From assembly GCF_030161475.1 (NCBI RefSeq), contig NZ_BSUG01000003.1, positions 124,001 to 188,000 of the forward strand: a DNA stretch of 64,000 bases, read 5' to 3'. This document shows positions 45,040-54,629 of the stretch, in pieces (the stretch's first letter is position 1; the number at the start of each line of letters is the position of its first letter). The stretch is from Tetragenococcus halophilus subsp. flandriensis. GTDB lineage: Bacteria; Bacillota; Bacilli; Lactobacillales; Enterococcaceae. The notes under the pieces are model-generated. The model was given only the letters and a program-made list of their open reading frames with translations. It made no database searches and was not told the origin of the DNA. A program made the position numbers and the translations under genes.

Positions 45040-46653
45040 GTGAAGGAAAAATTTAATGCTACATTTACATTACTTCTTCAATATCTTAAAAGAGATTGGC
45101 AAAAAATCATTCTTTGGATTCTAGGCGTTGGCTTATTTTCTGCGGTTTTTGTTCCCGCTTTTGAAGAAATGGCTAAAGGACAAGGCCTACAAGGAATGTA
45201 TGAAACATTGCAAAATCCTGCAATGATATCAATGGTAGGACCTACACCAGTTGGTTCAGCGCAAGATTATACTCTAGGAGCAATGTATGTTAACGAAATG
45301 TTGTTATTTTGCGCTTTATTTTCTATGATTATTACGATTTTGCATGTAATAAGCCATACTCGCAAAGAAGAGGATCTCGGACTCACTGAATTGCTACGTT
45401 CCTTTCAAGTCGGACGTCAAGCCAATTCCCTAGCAACCATTATAGAAATAATACTTATCAATGGGTTATTAATGCTATTTATTAGCGGTGTAATGCTTAG
45501 CTTTAATGTGGATTCCATTTCGGTTGAAGGAATTTTTATATTCGGCGCTTCCATCGCTATGGCTGGTATTTTAGGAGGTACTGTGGCACTAATAATGGCC
45601 CAACTATTACCCAATTCTTCAGGAGCAATTGGTACTTCTTTAGGTATTATAGGGCTCTTATATATTATTCGTGCAGGAACAGATGTTTCAAATGCTGATC
45701 TTTCTTTATTTAATCCACTAAGCTGGACTTATCTAACCTACCCTTTTACTGAAAATAATTGGTCTTTTATTATTTATTCAGCTCTTTTTAGTTTTCTTGC
45801 TGTTTTCATCGCTTTTATTCTTGAAGGAAAACGTGATATGGATCGAGGGTATCTCCCAGAAAAAGCAGGACGCACTCATGCTAAGAAATCTTTATTGTCC
45901 GTACATGGGTTATTCAGCAAAATAAATAAAGGTATGATTATCTCTTGGCTGATAGCCTTTGTTGTGATGGGTATTGCTTATGGTTCTATATACGGGGATA
46001 TGAATAGTTTTATCGAAAGTAATCAATTAATACAACAAATGTTTACAGCTTCTAATACGACACTGGAAGAATCCTTTACCAGCACTATTATGCTAGTTAT
46101 GATTTTTTTAGTTGCAATTTTACCTATCAGTATTGTAAATAAGTTATTTACAGTAGAAAAAAGACAGTATCTAAGTCAGCTTTTTTCGACTAAAGTATCA
46201 CGCGCACAGTTTTATTGGACAACTATTATTTTAGCTGTTTTTTCAAGCCTTCTAGGGATTTTATTAGCATCCGGAGGACTCGGAAGTACTGCTATCATTT
46301 CAATGAACAATGATAGCACAATGGATCTAGCCGATTTTCTTGCTTCAGGCTTTAATTTTTTACCAGCTACTCTATTTTACACTGGCCTTGCTAGTTTACT
46401 CCTTGGCTGGGTTCCTAAATGGGGAAAAGCAGTCTATATTTATCTTGGATACTCCTTTGTATTAAGCTATTTTGGAAATATTGTTGATTTACCTGACTGG
46501 TTTTTTAACACCTCTGTTGAAAATTGGTTAGCTCATCTACCAACAGATAGCTTTAATCTTAACGCATTTCTTACCATTAGCTTTATTAGCCTTCTTCTAA
46601 TGTTTTTAGGCTTTCTAGGATATAAGCGTCGAGACTTAGTTGCAGGAACATAA
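45040..46653 (+). CDS. ABC-2-type permease (TnrB3-like exporter)
   Basis: 537-residue membrane protein, GTG start with AAAGGAGGG upstream. It looks like a tandem of two six-helix ABC-2 halves: hydrophobic segments cluster at about residues 20-255 and again 295-530, with a cytosolic linker around 260-290. This length and fold match the COG3559 group annotated as polyketide-antibiotic exporters; the actual substrate is not known. Probably repressed by the divergent TetR protein. Confidence 0.88.
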   Translation: MKEKFNATFTLLLQYLKRDWQKIILWILGVGLFSAVFVPAFEEMAKGQGLQGMYETLQNPAMISMVGPTPVGSAQDYTLGAMYVNEMLLFCALFSMIITILHVISHTRKEEDLGLTELLRSFQVGRQANSLATIIEIILINGLLMLFISGVMLSFNVDSISVEGIFIFGASIAMAGILGGTVALIMAQLLPNSSGAIGTSLGIIGLLYIIRAGTDVSNADLSLFNPLSWTYLTYPFTENNWSFIIYSALFSFLAVFIAFILEGKRDMDRGYLPEKAGRTHAKKSLLSVHGLFSKINKGMIISWLIAFVVMGIAYGSIYGDMNSFIESNQLIQQMFTASNTTLEESFTSTIMLVMIFLVAILPISIVNKLFTVEKRQYLSQLFSTKVSRAQFYWTTIILAVFSSLLGILLASGGLGSTAIISMNNDSTMDLADFLASGFNFLPATLFYTGLASLLLGWVPKWGKAVYIYLGYSFVLSYFGNIVDLPDWFFNTSVENWLAHLPTDSFNLNAFLTISFISLLLMFLGFLGYKRRDLVAGT

Positions 46654-46708
46654 AGATAAAATAAATCGTCACTAGTACAAGGAGAATATTTTTCAGCTTT
46701 AATCGATA

Positions 46709-46758
46709 AAACAGCCACTGCAAGCAAGTTTTATAAAGTTTGCTTGTAATGGCTGTTT
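46709..46758. terminator. Bidirectional terminator
   Basis: AAACAGCCA...GCAAGCAA / TTGCTTG...TGGCTGTTT long stem-loop between convergent exporter permease and rnfD-like gene. Confidence 0.85.
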
Positions 46759-46761
46759 ATT

Positions 46762-47820
46762 TTATAGCTGGTTAGGATTTTGTCGATCAAATTTTACATC
46801 TGGTCGTTTTTTATGTCCGTAGATTCTTGGCATAAGTTTTTGATCGATAAAGGGCGCACAGATATTCATAATAATAAGAGCAATGCCAAAGCCCCCAGGA
46901 AAGTCAAATATGATTCTTATTAAAGCAGTCAACACGCCACCACCGATTGCAAATACAGTTTTTCCTCCAGGGGTTAACGCACCTGAACTATAATCAGTAG
47001 CCATATAAGTTGCGCCGAAAAAAAGGGTCCCTGTTAAAGCATGTGTCATCATAAACTCTAAGTTAAAGCTAGCCCAAAAACACATGACTAATACTGTTGA
47101 GCCGACAAATAAAATAGGAACCTTAGGATGAATAATACGTCGAAAAATTAAATACAACATCCCGATAATAATCGCTAACTTTGAAGTTTCTCCAATATTA
47201 CCGCCCAAATCAAGTCCTAAAAATAACTCTCTTAAATCAGCTACTTGATTAGAAACTCTTTGTGCTCCATGTCCAACAAATTCTAAAGGCGTAGAAGAAG
47301 AAACAGCATCCACTCCACCATAGGCTCCACCAAAGAAACCACTAGGTAAAACCCAGTCTGTAAAAAAAGGAGTAAAAAACACTTTCGCACATACACGTGC
47401 TGTTACAGCAGGATTCAAATAATTCCGTCCAATCCCACCGTTTCCTAATCCTAGATTCCATTGCTTAACAACGACAATAGCAAACACTGAAGTTATTATT
47501 ATCACCCAAAGAGGTGCTGTAATAGGAAAACTTAATCCTATAAGGGCTCCAGTTACCAAAGCACTACGATCATGAATTGTTACTTTTCGATAGGTCACTT
47601 TTTGAAATAAAAATTCGGATAAAACTGCAGTAGCCATAGCAACAGCTAGTTGCACAAATACCCACCAACCAAAGAAATATACAGCAGCAATAATTGGCGG
47701 AATAAGTGCAAGCAATACTTCAGTCATTATACTCTCCACTGTACGTTTTGTACGAATATGCGGAGAGGGGCCCAACTGTAAATGATTTTCTACTTTTTTT
47801 CTATCGATAGAATTTTCCAT
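46762..47820 (-). CDS. rnfD: RnfD/NqrB-like membrane flavoprotein subunit
   Basis: 352-residue RnfD/NqrB family protein with about nine hydrophobic segments. Family motifs: GLGNGGIGRNYLNPAVTARV (residues 124-143) and a C-terminal MATDYSSGALTPGGKT. The site of covalent FMN attachment in RnfD (S-G-A-T) appears as S-S-S-T with Thr177, so the threonine is kept and the preceding residues vary. I use ATG 47820 (GGAAGGA 7 bases upstream). It lies 4 bases after rnfC. RnfA, B, E and G are not in the window. Confidence 0.87.
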   Translation of the reverse strand: MENSIDRKKVENHLQLGPSPHIRTKRTVESIMTEVLLALIPPIIAAVYFFGWWVFVQLAVAMATAVLSEFLFQKVTYRKVTIHDRSALVTGALIGLSFPITAPLWVIIITSVFAIVVVKQWNLGLGNGGIGRNYLNPAVTARVCAKVFFTPFFTDWVLPSGFFGGAYGGVDAVSSSTPLEFVGHGAQRVSNQVADLRELFLGLDLGGNIGETSKLAIIIGMLYLIFRRIIHPKVPILFVGSTVLVMCFWASFNLEFMMTHALTGTLFFGATYMATDYSSGALTPGGKTVFAIGGGVLTALIRIIFDFPGGFGIALIIMNICAPFIDQKLMPRIYGHKKRPDVKFDRQNPNQL

Positions 47821-47824
47821 ACAC

Positions 47825-49153
47825 TCATCCTTCCTGTTTTGCCTGAATCGCTGCTTTAGCTCCACGGATGTTATCTAGTAAGGGAATATTCGATGGACAA
47901 ATAAATGAGCAATTGCCGCACTCTATACAATCCATTGCGCCTAATTTTTCTGCTTTTTCAATATCGCCTCGTTCAAAAGCTTCCGAAATTAAAATAGGCT
48001 GTAAACTCACAGGACAGACATGCAGACATTCAGCGCACATAATACAGTCCTTTGGTTCTTCAATTTGGGCTTGTTTAGGTGTCAATACAGATACTGCTGT
48101 CATTCCTTTACTAACAGGGACACTTAAATCGTTAATCGCCTTTCCCATCATTGGACCGCCAGATAAAATTTTACTTGGTATTGAAGAAAAACCTTCACAA
48201 TCTTCGATCACTGATTCCACCGGTGTTCCGATTCTTACTTTTAAATTTTGTGGATTTTTTATAGGCGAGCCGGAAACAGAAATCACACGTTCAATCAAAG
48301 GTTCTCCCAGCTCACAAGCATGGTAGACTGCTCTGGCGCTGGAAACATTTAATAAGACGACATGTACATCTGCTGGTAATTCACCTGCTTGAATCTCACG
48401 CCCTGTTAAGCTCTTAATTAGATTTTTCTCTGAACCTTGAGGATACATTGCTTTTAATTCTTGCACAGCCACTTTTTCATTATCCGAACTTGCATCTTCC
48501 AACGCTTTTTTTACATCTTTTTTATTATCTTCTATTGCAAGATAAATATTTTTTAAATCGGGATATAGGCTTGAAACAATGTCGATACCTTTAATAACCT
48601 CATCAGTATATTCCAACATCACTCGATGATCAGAGGTAGAATAAGGTTCACACTCTGCACCATTTAAGATAACCGTGTCGATCTTTTTCTCTTCGGGAGG
48701 TGCTAATTTAACCGCTGCAGGAAAAGTAGCCCCACCCATACCAACGATGCCAGCCTTCCTGATAGTATCTATGATTTCCTTGTTTGTCATTTCACTTGAG
48801 TGACCCGGAGTAACGATGGGGCGAGCTTTTGTATACGTATAATCATTTTTTATAATAATACTTTCAATTTCATTGCCACCTGATTGTAAGCGCTTTTCAA
48901 CCGCCGTAACAACGCCCGAAACCGATGAATAAACGTGTGCAGAAACAAAACCGCCCTCTTTTGCAATCATTTGCCCGACTTTCACTTGATCTCCAACTTC
49001 AACGACAGGTTCAGCAGGCGCTCCGATGTGCATAGACATAGGATAAACCATCATTTTGGGTACCGTAGCTTCTACAATTGGCTTTTTATCTGTAAACCCC
49101 TTTTGTTCATCAGGGTGAGCACCAGTTTCTTTATGCATAAACGAAAATTTCAT
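47825..49153 (-). CDS. rnfC: RnfC-like NADH-oxidising iron-sulfur flavoprotein subunit
   Basis: 442-residue RnfC homologue. N-terminal barrel-sandwich domain, a Nqo1-like FMN/NADH region (GMGGATFPAAVKL near 145, ILNGAECEPYSTSDHRV near 165-181), an SLBB segment, and two ferredoxin motifs near the C-terminus (CIMCAECLHVCP and CIECGNCSFICP) for two [4Fe-4S] clusters. Directly followed by rnfD. It would pass electrons from NADH to the membrane subunit; the final acceptor is not visible here. Confidence 0.9.
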   Translation of the reverse strand: MKFSFMHKETGAHPDEQKGFTDKKPIVEATVPKMMVYPMSMHIGAPAEPVVEVGDQVKVGQMIAKEGGFVSAHVYSSVSGVVTAVEKRLQSGGNEIESIIIKNDYTYTKARPIVTPGHSSEMTNKEIIDTIRKAGIVGMGGATFPAAVKLAPPEEKKIDTVILNGAECEPYSTSDHRVMLEYTDEVIKGIDIVSSLYPDLKNIYLAIEDNKKDVKKALEDASSDNEKVAVQELKAMYPQGSEKNLIKSLTGREIQAGELPADVHVVLLNVSSARAVYHACELGEPLIERVISVSGSPIKNPQNLKVRIGTPVESVIEDCEGFSSIPSKILSGGPMMGKAINDLSVPVSKGMTAVSVLTPKQAQIEEPKDCIMCAECLHVCPVSLQPILISEAFERGDIEKAEKLGAMDCIECGNCSFICPSNIPLLDNIRGAKAAIQAKQEG

Positions 49154-49322
49154 AAATAGCCCCCTTTTTAACGATTAAAACTTCACTAACTATAGTAATT
49201 CAAAAGTAATCCCTTTCATTTTGTTTGTTTTACTAATCAATACTTATTTGATTTATCGCATACATTAAAATGTTAAAATGCTTATTTATATTAATTACAG
49301 TATACATGATACAAACTAAAAT

Positions 49323-49368
49323 AAAAAGGCTTCTATGTGTAATGAAGAACACATAAAAACCTTTTTAT
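49323..49368 (-). terminator. Terminator of efp
   Basis: AAAAAGG...TATGTGT / ACACATA...CCTTTTT stem-loop on the minus strand, just past the efp stop. Confidence 0.75.
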
Positions 49369-49384
49369 TTCTATAATATCAACT

Positions 49385-49951
49385 TTATTTGCCAGCACGT
49401 TTCACATAGCTGCCTTCTTGTGTGTTAATTTCTAACATTTCGCCTTCTCCGACAAAATCTGGTACGTTTACGACTAAACCTGTTTCTAAAGTTGCTGGTT
49501 TACCTGAACCTGTGACAGTAGCGCCTTTAATCGAAGGTTGAGTTTCTGTTACTCGCAATTCAACCGTTGTAGGAAGTTGAATTCCAATAACCTCACTGCC
49601 ATAAAATTGAATTTTTACTTCCATATTTTCAATCAAATACTTCATTTCATCTGCAATATTTTCGGTTGGAATTTCGTATTGTTCATAAGAAGTCATATCC
49701 ATAAAATAAGCCATTTGATCCATTGCATATAAAAATTGCACCGTTCTTGTTTCAATTATTGCTTGATCAAACTTATCTTCCGGACGAAAAGTTGTATCAT
49801 AAGTGGTGCCATTTCGCACGTCTCTTAACTTCATGCGCATCACTGTATTGCCTTTACCTGGTTTATGATGACTAGCTTCTAGCACTTTAATTAAAGAGCC
49901 ATCTTTTTGAACAAAAGTCATCCCAGCTTTTAAATCACTTGCTGCAATCAT
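49385..49951 (-). CDS. efp: Elongation factor P
   Basis: 188-residue EF-P that relieves ribosome stalling at polyprolines. Three OB-like domains; the tip loop is HHKPGKGNT with Lys33 as the expected modification residue, flanked by Pro31 and not by the Arg seen in rhamnosylated EF-P, so a lysine-modified (or 5-aminopentanol-type) form is likely. GGAGAATGA precedes the ATG. Monocistronic. Confidence 0.96.
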   Translation of the reverse strand: MIAASDLKAGMTFVQKDGSLIKVLEASHHKPGKGNTVMRMKLRDVRNGTTYDTTFRPEDKFDQAIIETRTVQFLYAMDQMAYFMDMTSYEQYEIPTENIADEMKYLIENMEVKIQFYGSEVIGIQLPTTVELRVTETQPSIKGATVTGSGKPATLETGLVVNVPDFVGEGEMLEINTQEGSYVKRAGK

Positions 49952-50033
49952 TATTCATTCTCCTTTACTCCTAAGAATTATCCTTTACTATACTAACACA
50001 AATAATAAACAATAAGCTAGTTATAGACGAAGT

Positions 50034-51857
50034 TTACTCACGGTCCTTGTCTTTTTCATCGTCTTGCATTAATTTCTTATTATAAAAGTCTGATTTTTTC
50101 ATCAGCTCATTTTGGAAAGAATCATAACCAAATTGTTCAATAAGTGTCAGCTGATCGGAAAAAAGATTAACACCTAAGCCTAACCTATCACCAGGTACTT
50201 CCACGCCTAAAGCCGATAATGTCGTAGGAAACATATCCACTGCACTAAATTCTCGATTTTTATTACGCACCTTTTGTTTATTGGTGTTTAAAAACAAATT
50301 GAATACAGAACGCTGATAATCTGGATCAACAGAATCAAAGAAATCACTATCCATAGTCAAGTGATCCCCTACTAAAACAACCGTTGTATCTTCATAAAAA
50401 GGCTGTTTTTTCATCCATTCTAGTAATTGTGCAATTTGTCTGTCTGAATCATGTATTACATTACTATATTGATCTCCAAATAAATCTGGCGTGTCCTCTG
50501 TTGCATAACCATCTTCAAAATGCGTATCCACCGTCAACATTGTTAAGTTAAAAGGAGCCTCTTCTTGGGAAAGTTCATTTAATGTTTCTTTGGCATAATC
50601 GACCAACTTACGGTCTTCATAACCCCACCATTCATAATAATCTTCCGGCAGACGACCTGTTTCTACAGCCCAATGATAATCACGGATATCATAGCCGCCA
50701 TGTTGAGTAAAATATTTATCTCTACCCGCAAATTCAGCTTCAGAGCCCATCAATAGCGCTTGATTGTACCCTTGTTCATCCAGAATTTCTCCTAAAGCAT
50801 ATGCCCCTGGGAAATATTCCGCACTATTTTCTTCTGCACTTTCCGAACTATTTAAACTCGTTGAGGGGCGTAGCGGTAACCCTGAAGTCTGAGCTACCAT
50901 AGAACTAGCCGTTTGATTTGCCCCTGGAATTTGTAACATCCCACCTAGCTTATTCGAATGAGAAAAATTGATTCCCTCATTCTGTGCTAAATCAGCAAAA
51001 TTCGGTAATAGGTTATGTTCTTGAATGCCGCCCAGATCCTTAGAAAAATAGCTACTTTCCATAGATTCCAAGAAAATATAAACTAAATTTCGTTTTTTCT
51101 TAGGAAATTTCAAATCCACTTCTCGCGGATTCACATAATGTTCATCATAAATACTCGTATTTTCAAAATAAAATGCTCTGATATCAGCGTAACCTATCTC
51201 TTTTCCGCCTAAAAATATTCCAAAAATCAAACCAATCAAACCAAAAATAATCACTTTTTTTGTTTTAAAATGGGGCTGTCTTTGTAGATAAATGAAGCCA
51301 AATTTAAAAGAACATGTAGTTGCAAAATAAAGCAGTGTTGCTAGAGAAACTGTAATCAAAAGTGCTTCAAGTAACGGATCAATCATATAGTTAATAATTT
51401 GCCCGGGGTCACTTCCTCTTATAGGCTGTGACATGGTAAATAAAATCTGATCAAGACTTGTATTATCAATACCTTTCATCGCATACCGGCTACTGGAATA
51501 AGCAAGAAAACCCGCAAAAATAAGTAGGACCGCTAGAGCATAAATCAACCAATTTTTTCTTGAATAACTATACACTTTTTTTAAGTACCCTGATTGAAAT
51601 AATTTCCAAAAAAGAAGCGTTAAACTAACTGTAATAAGAGCTGTCAACAAGCTGATCCAACCACTTTTTTCATCATTAAAACGCAATAAAAAGTAGGACT
51701 GCCAATTAGAAAGATCTATTTTTTGTTGATTATATAAAAATATTGTTATCCCTAAATATAAAAAACTTGTATAATAAAGTGTTAACCTACGGCCTAAACT
51801 TTTTTTAGGCGTCTGATGACAAATTAAAAATACAAGTATAAGAAATATGAAAAGCAC
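50034..51857 (-). CDS. LTA synthase-family sulfatase/phosphoglycerol transferase
   Basis: 607 residues: about five to six N-terminal transmembrane helices (to ~residue 217), then an extracellular sulfatase-fold domain. Metal/catalytic elements include FLESMESSY (E264), a GANQTASSM segment holding the likely nucleophile threonine, TVDTHFEDG and VLVGDHLT. GTG start with AGGGGA 8 bases upstream. Resembles LtaS/MdoB enzymes, which transfer glycerol-phosphate to lipoteichoic acid or wall glycans; which polymer is used is unclear. No glycosyltransferase neighbours. Confidence 0.87.
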   Translation of the reverse strand: MLFIFLILVFLICHQTPKKSLGRRLTLYYTSFLYLGITIFLYNQQKIDLSNWQSYFLLRFNDEKSGWISLLTALITVSLTLLFWKLFQSGYLKKVYSYSRKNWLIYALAVLLIFAGFLAYSSSRYAMKGIDNTSLDQILFTMSQPIRGSDPGQIINYMIDPLLEALLITVSLATLLYFATTCSFKFGFIYLQRQPHFKTKKVIIFGLIGLIFGIFLGGKEIGYADIRAFYFENTSIYDEHYVNPREVDLKFPKKKRNLVYIFLESMESSYFSKDLGGIQEHNLLPNFADLAQNEGINFSHSNKLGGMLQIPGANQTASSMVAQTSGLPLRPSTSLNSSESAEENSAEYFPGAYALGEILDEQGYNQALLMGSEAEFAGRDKYFTQHGGYDIRDYHWAVETGRLPEDYYEWWGYEDRKLVDYAKETLNELSQEEAPFNLTMLTVDTHFEDGYATEDTPDLFGDQYSNVIHDSDRQIAQLLEWMKKQPFYEDTTVVLVGDHLTMDSDFFDSVDPDYQRSVFNLFLNTNKQKVRNKNREFSAVDMFPTTLSALGVEVPGDRLGLGVNLFSDQLTLIEQFGYDSFQNELMKKSDFYNKKLMQDDEKDKDRE

Positions 51858-52000
51858 GCATAATATCCCCTATCCATCTACCTCATATTTTGAATATTAT
51901 AACATAATTTAGCTTACAAGGCATGAAAGAACAGTGAATCTTAAATGTAAATAAAGTTTAAGCCGTAAAAATTTTTCTTATTAAACTACTAACTCCGTCC

Positions 52001-53017
52001 TTACTGCATAAGTAAATCTAACAACGCTTGATTAGAAAAATTAAAGATATATTCAGAGACATCTACATCTTTTAAAGCATCTTTGATCGTTTCATATTTA
52101 TAGGTGATCCCCTGTAGTATTGCTTCTAAACCTTCAATATCTTTTGTACCAAAAAAATCACCAAAAAATTGAATCGCTGATATTTTACCTTTTTCAGTCG
52201 ATAAATGAACATCGACAATACCAACGTCTGCCATCCGTGTTCGTTGATTAAACTCAAAATTAGGTGCTTCACCATAAACCCAATCATCGTTGGCATAACG
52301 TTCATCTACTAATTTTTGGATTCCTTGACGATCTTCATCTGTTAACTCTAATTTCTTATCTGAAATTTCGTTTAATGAGTTCACTTGATAAATATGACAG
52401 ATCAGTTCATCACGAAACGCTTCAATCGTAGAAGCTTGAAATTGCGGAGCTAAATAAGGTTTGACATTGGTTACGCTTTTAGGAACAGACTGTGTTGCTT
52501 TTGAAGCAATCTTCTCTTTGGAAACCGTTAATACTTTATCTAAAACCGTTAAATCAACATCATACATCAAAGTCCCATGCGAATAAGTTCTTCCTTTTTT
52601 AGTATACATTGCGTTACCAGAAAACTTCTTATCTCCCATGTACAGATCGTTACGTCCTCCAGATGTTGCTTCTTTGGCTCCCATACTACGTAAAGCTTCT
52701 AAAATTGGTGTCGTTACACCTCGGTAATCTCCAAAAGTCGTGTCCCCTTTTTTGGTCACAAAACTAAAACTAATATTTCCTAGATCGTCATAAACAGCAC
52801 CACCACCCGAAACTCGACGCGTCAATACAATCTGATGTTGGCGTAAATAATTTAAATCGATTTCTTCATAAGCATTTTGATTACGTCCAATAATAATACA
52901 TGGATTTTGTATATATAACAGTAACAAAGGTTCTGTTATATCTGCTGTATCCATTAAGTATTCTTCTGTTGCTAAATTACGTCGAATATCGTTACTTTCC
53001 ATTACATGATATCGCAT
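52001..53017 (-). CDS. lplA: Lipoate-protein ligase
   Basis: About 338-residue LplA-type ligase that attaches free lipoate to E2 and GcvH proteins. RRVSGGGAVYDDLGN (lipoyl-AMP site) near residue 73, the lysine loop GDKKFSGNAMYTKKGRTYSHGTLMY near 130-155, and the C-terminal accessory domain (WVYGEAPNFEF) are present. I prefer the second ATG (53017), with AGAGGCGG 8 bases upstream; the first (53023) overlaps that SD. Confidence 0.94.
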   Translation of the reverse strand: MRYHVMESNDIRRNLATEEYLMDTADITEPLLLLYIQNPCIIIGRNQNAYEEIDLNYLRQHQIVLTRRVSGGGAVYDDLGNISFSFVTKKGDTTFGDYRGVTTPILEALRSMGAKEATSGGRNDLYMGDKKFSGNAMYTKKGRTYSHGTLMYDVDLTVLDKVLTVSKEKIASKATQSVPKSVTNVKPYLAPQFQASTIEAFRDELICHIYQVNSLNEISDKKLELTDEDRQGIQKLVDERYANDDWVYGEAPNFEFNQRTRMADVGIVDVHLSTEKGKISAIQFFGDFFGTKDIEGLEAILQGITYKYETIKDALKDVDVSEYIFNFSNQALLDLLMQ

Positions 53018-53191
53018 GATCATCCGCCTCTTCCTTTATACTTTTTAAAATTGTACCTCATTTTCTCCTTTGTCTTCGGTTTTAGCAAGTAAAGCGCTTA
53101 AAAATCTGTACTTATTTTATTATATTACTGTAATACAATAAAAGTAAATAGTCTAAACTACATCCCCCGATTTTTCCTCCATACAAAAAAA

Positions 53192-53225
53192 GAGGCAAAA
53201 TCCATTTATTAACGGATTTTGTCTC
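53192..53225 (-). terminator. Terminator of the yunD-lit operon
   Basis: GAGACAAAATCC / GGATTTTGCCTC stem-loop on the minus strand followed by T7, overlapping the lit stop codon. Confidence 0.88.
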
Positions 53226-53856
53226 CTTGCACTTCTTTTTTACCAATCATAATCATAATTAAAAAGAGAACTTCGATCAAAATAAAAAAGAAGAAAAAGC
53301 AGTGCATAAAATATTGTTCCGGTAGCACATTGATAATCGGATCCGTTACCGGATCAAACATCCAATCATCATTTGTAAAAAATATCTGGTGAAACATAAT
53401 GAAAAATCGATCAAAACCAATGACTAGCAAAGATAAAAAAACGACTGGCGCTGCCATGCCCCATTGAAATGGACGAATTAAACGCCAAAAACGCTTCTTT
53501 TTTCGCAAGTGAAAAAAACAGAGGACACTAGGAATAAGGGTTACTAAAAAAACACCATAATCAAAGAGAAACAATTTTTTCACATCATAAAAGTGAGCTT
53601 TGCCACCTACAGACATTGTAAAGTCCGGTAGATTTAGCTCTGTCACCCAGGGACGATTTAAAAAAGCGATCAGTTGATCATAATTTTCCAATAATCTTTC
53701 CTTACTTAAATTCACAAAATCTAAAATATTTAAATAATCGATATCTATTACATAAATAAAACGTGCATTGATCGTCAAAGCCACCGCAAAACTTATAAGT
53801 GTCAAAAATAAAGAGCCAATACCTAAACGTTCAAGCCAAATTTGTGATTTTTTCAT
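53209..53856 (-). CDS. lit: Lyso-form lipoprotein intramolecular transacylase Lit
   Basis: 215-residue TIGR01906/DUF1461 membrane protein, the family later shown in low-GC Firmicutes to be Lit, which moves an acyl chain from the glyceryl moiety to the lipoprotein N-terminus and gives lyso-form lipoproteins. Four transmembrane helices are visible (about 14-36, 98-116, 133-148, 184-204). His88 (GGKAHFYDV) and His156 (MFHQIFFTNDDWMFDP) match by position the two catalytic histidines I recall for the B. cereus enzyme. Coupled (4-base overlap) to the upstream phosphatase gene. Confidence 0.8.
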   Translation of the reverse strand: MKKSQIWLERLGIGSLFLTLISFAVALTINARFIYVIDIDYLNILDFVNLSKERLLENYDQLIAFLNRPWVTELNLPDFTMSVGGKAHFYDVKKLFLFDYGVFLVTLIPSVLCFFHLRKKKRFWRLIRPFQWGMAAPVVFLSLLVIGFDRFFIMFHQIFFTNDDWMFDPVTDPIINVLPEQYFMHCFFFFFILIEVLFLIMIMIGKKEVQGDKIR

Positions 53857-54629
53857 TGATCAAATTCCCACTCATCTAAATTATTTATCACGTAAGTTGG
53901 CGCAACTGCTAATGAGGACACCGCACTTTTTGGTGTAAAGCCGGAAAGAACTAATAATGTATCGATATCATTATTGATACCTGAACGTATATCTGTTTCA
54001 TAGTTATCTCCTACCATAAGAACCTCATCTTTAGTCAGACCAATACGATTTAAAGCTTTTTCCATAATAACAGCTTCCGGCTTTCCCACATAAACTGCTT
54101 TTGTTTGCGTTGCTGTTTCTAGCAAGCTTATCAACGCCCCCGCTCCCGGAACTAAACCACGCTCTGTGGGCAAATTTTTATCAGAATTTGTGCCGATAAA
54201 GCGGGCGCCTTTTTGGATAGCTAAGGTAGCGATAGTAAATTTTTCATAGGTTACTTCTGAATCAAGACCAACGACAACATAATCAGGGTTTTCTTCCTCC
54301 CAAATAAAACCAGCCTCTAAAATCAAGTCAATAAGCCCAGCTTCACCAATCACATAAACCTTACGCCCTTTTGCGTCATCTCTCATATAATCAATAGTGG
54401 CTAAACTAGCTGTGTAAACAAGATCTTTTTCTACATGAATGTCAAATTCATTTGCTAAACGCTTTTGAACGGTAGCGGGACTTTTTGTTGTATTATTCGT
54501 TACAAAAAGAAAAGGGATCTTTCTTTCTTGTAGAGATTCAACAAAACGTTTGCCTGCTGGTATTGGCTCTGAACCTAAGTAGATCGTGCCGTCCAGATCG
54601 ATTAAATATCCTTTGTATGCCATCTTCAT
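53853..54629 (-). CDS. HAD-IIA phosphatase (NagD/YutF-like, TIGR01457)
   Basis: 258-residue haloacid dehalogenase subclass IIA. DLDGTIYLG (nucleophile Asp), FVTNNTTKS, and a late MVGDNYETDIRSG motif. B. subtilis YutF is the counterpart; substrate uncertain, nucleotide monophosphates being typical for the group. Either of two nearby ATGs may be used; the second is better spaced from AGAGGA. It overlaps yutD and lit by 4 bases each. Confidence 0.9.
   Translation of the reverse strand: MKMAYKGYLIDLDGTIYLGSEPIPAGKRFVESLQERKIPFLFVTNNTTKSPATVQKRLANEFDIHVEKDLVYTASLATIDYMRDDAKGRKVYVIGEAGLIDLILEAGFIWEEENPDYVVVGLDSEVTYEKFTIATLAIQKGARFIGTNSDKNLPTERGLVPGAGALISLLETATQTKAVYVGKPEAVIMEKALNRIGLTKDEVLMVGDNYETDIRSGINNDIDTLLVLSGFTPKSAVSSLAVAPTYVINNLDEWEFDQ

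Noticed and set aside
49154-49322. Possible redox-regulator site upstream of rnfC
   Set aside because: AT-rich repeats (CATTTTAACATTTTAATG) are not symmetrical and match neither Rex nor FNR/ArcR consensus.
53085-53105. Second cre-like site GTAAAGCGCTTAAA upstream of lplA
   Set aside because: The central GCGC is shared, but two or more fixed positions of the consensus (the TG at one end and the CA at the other) are not matched on either strand.
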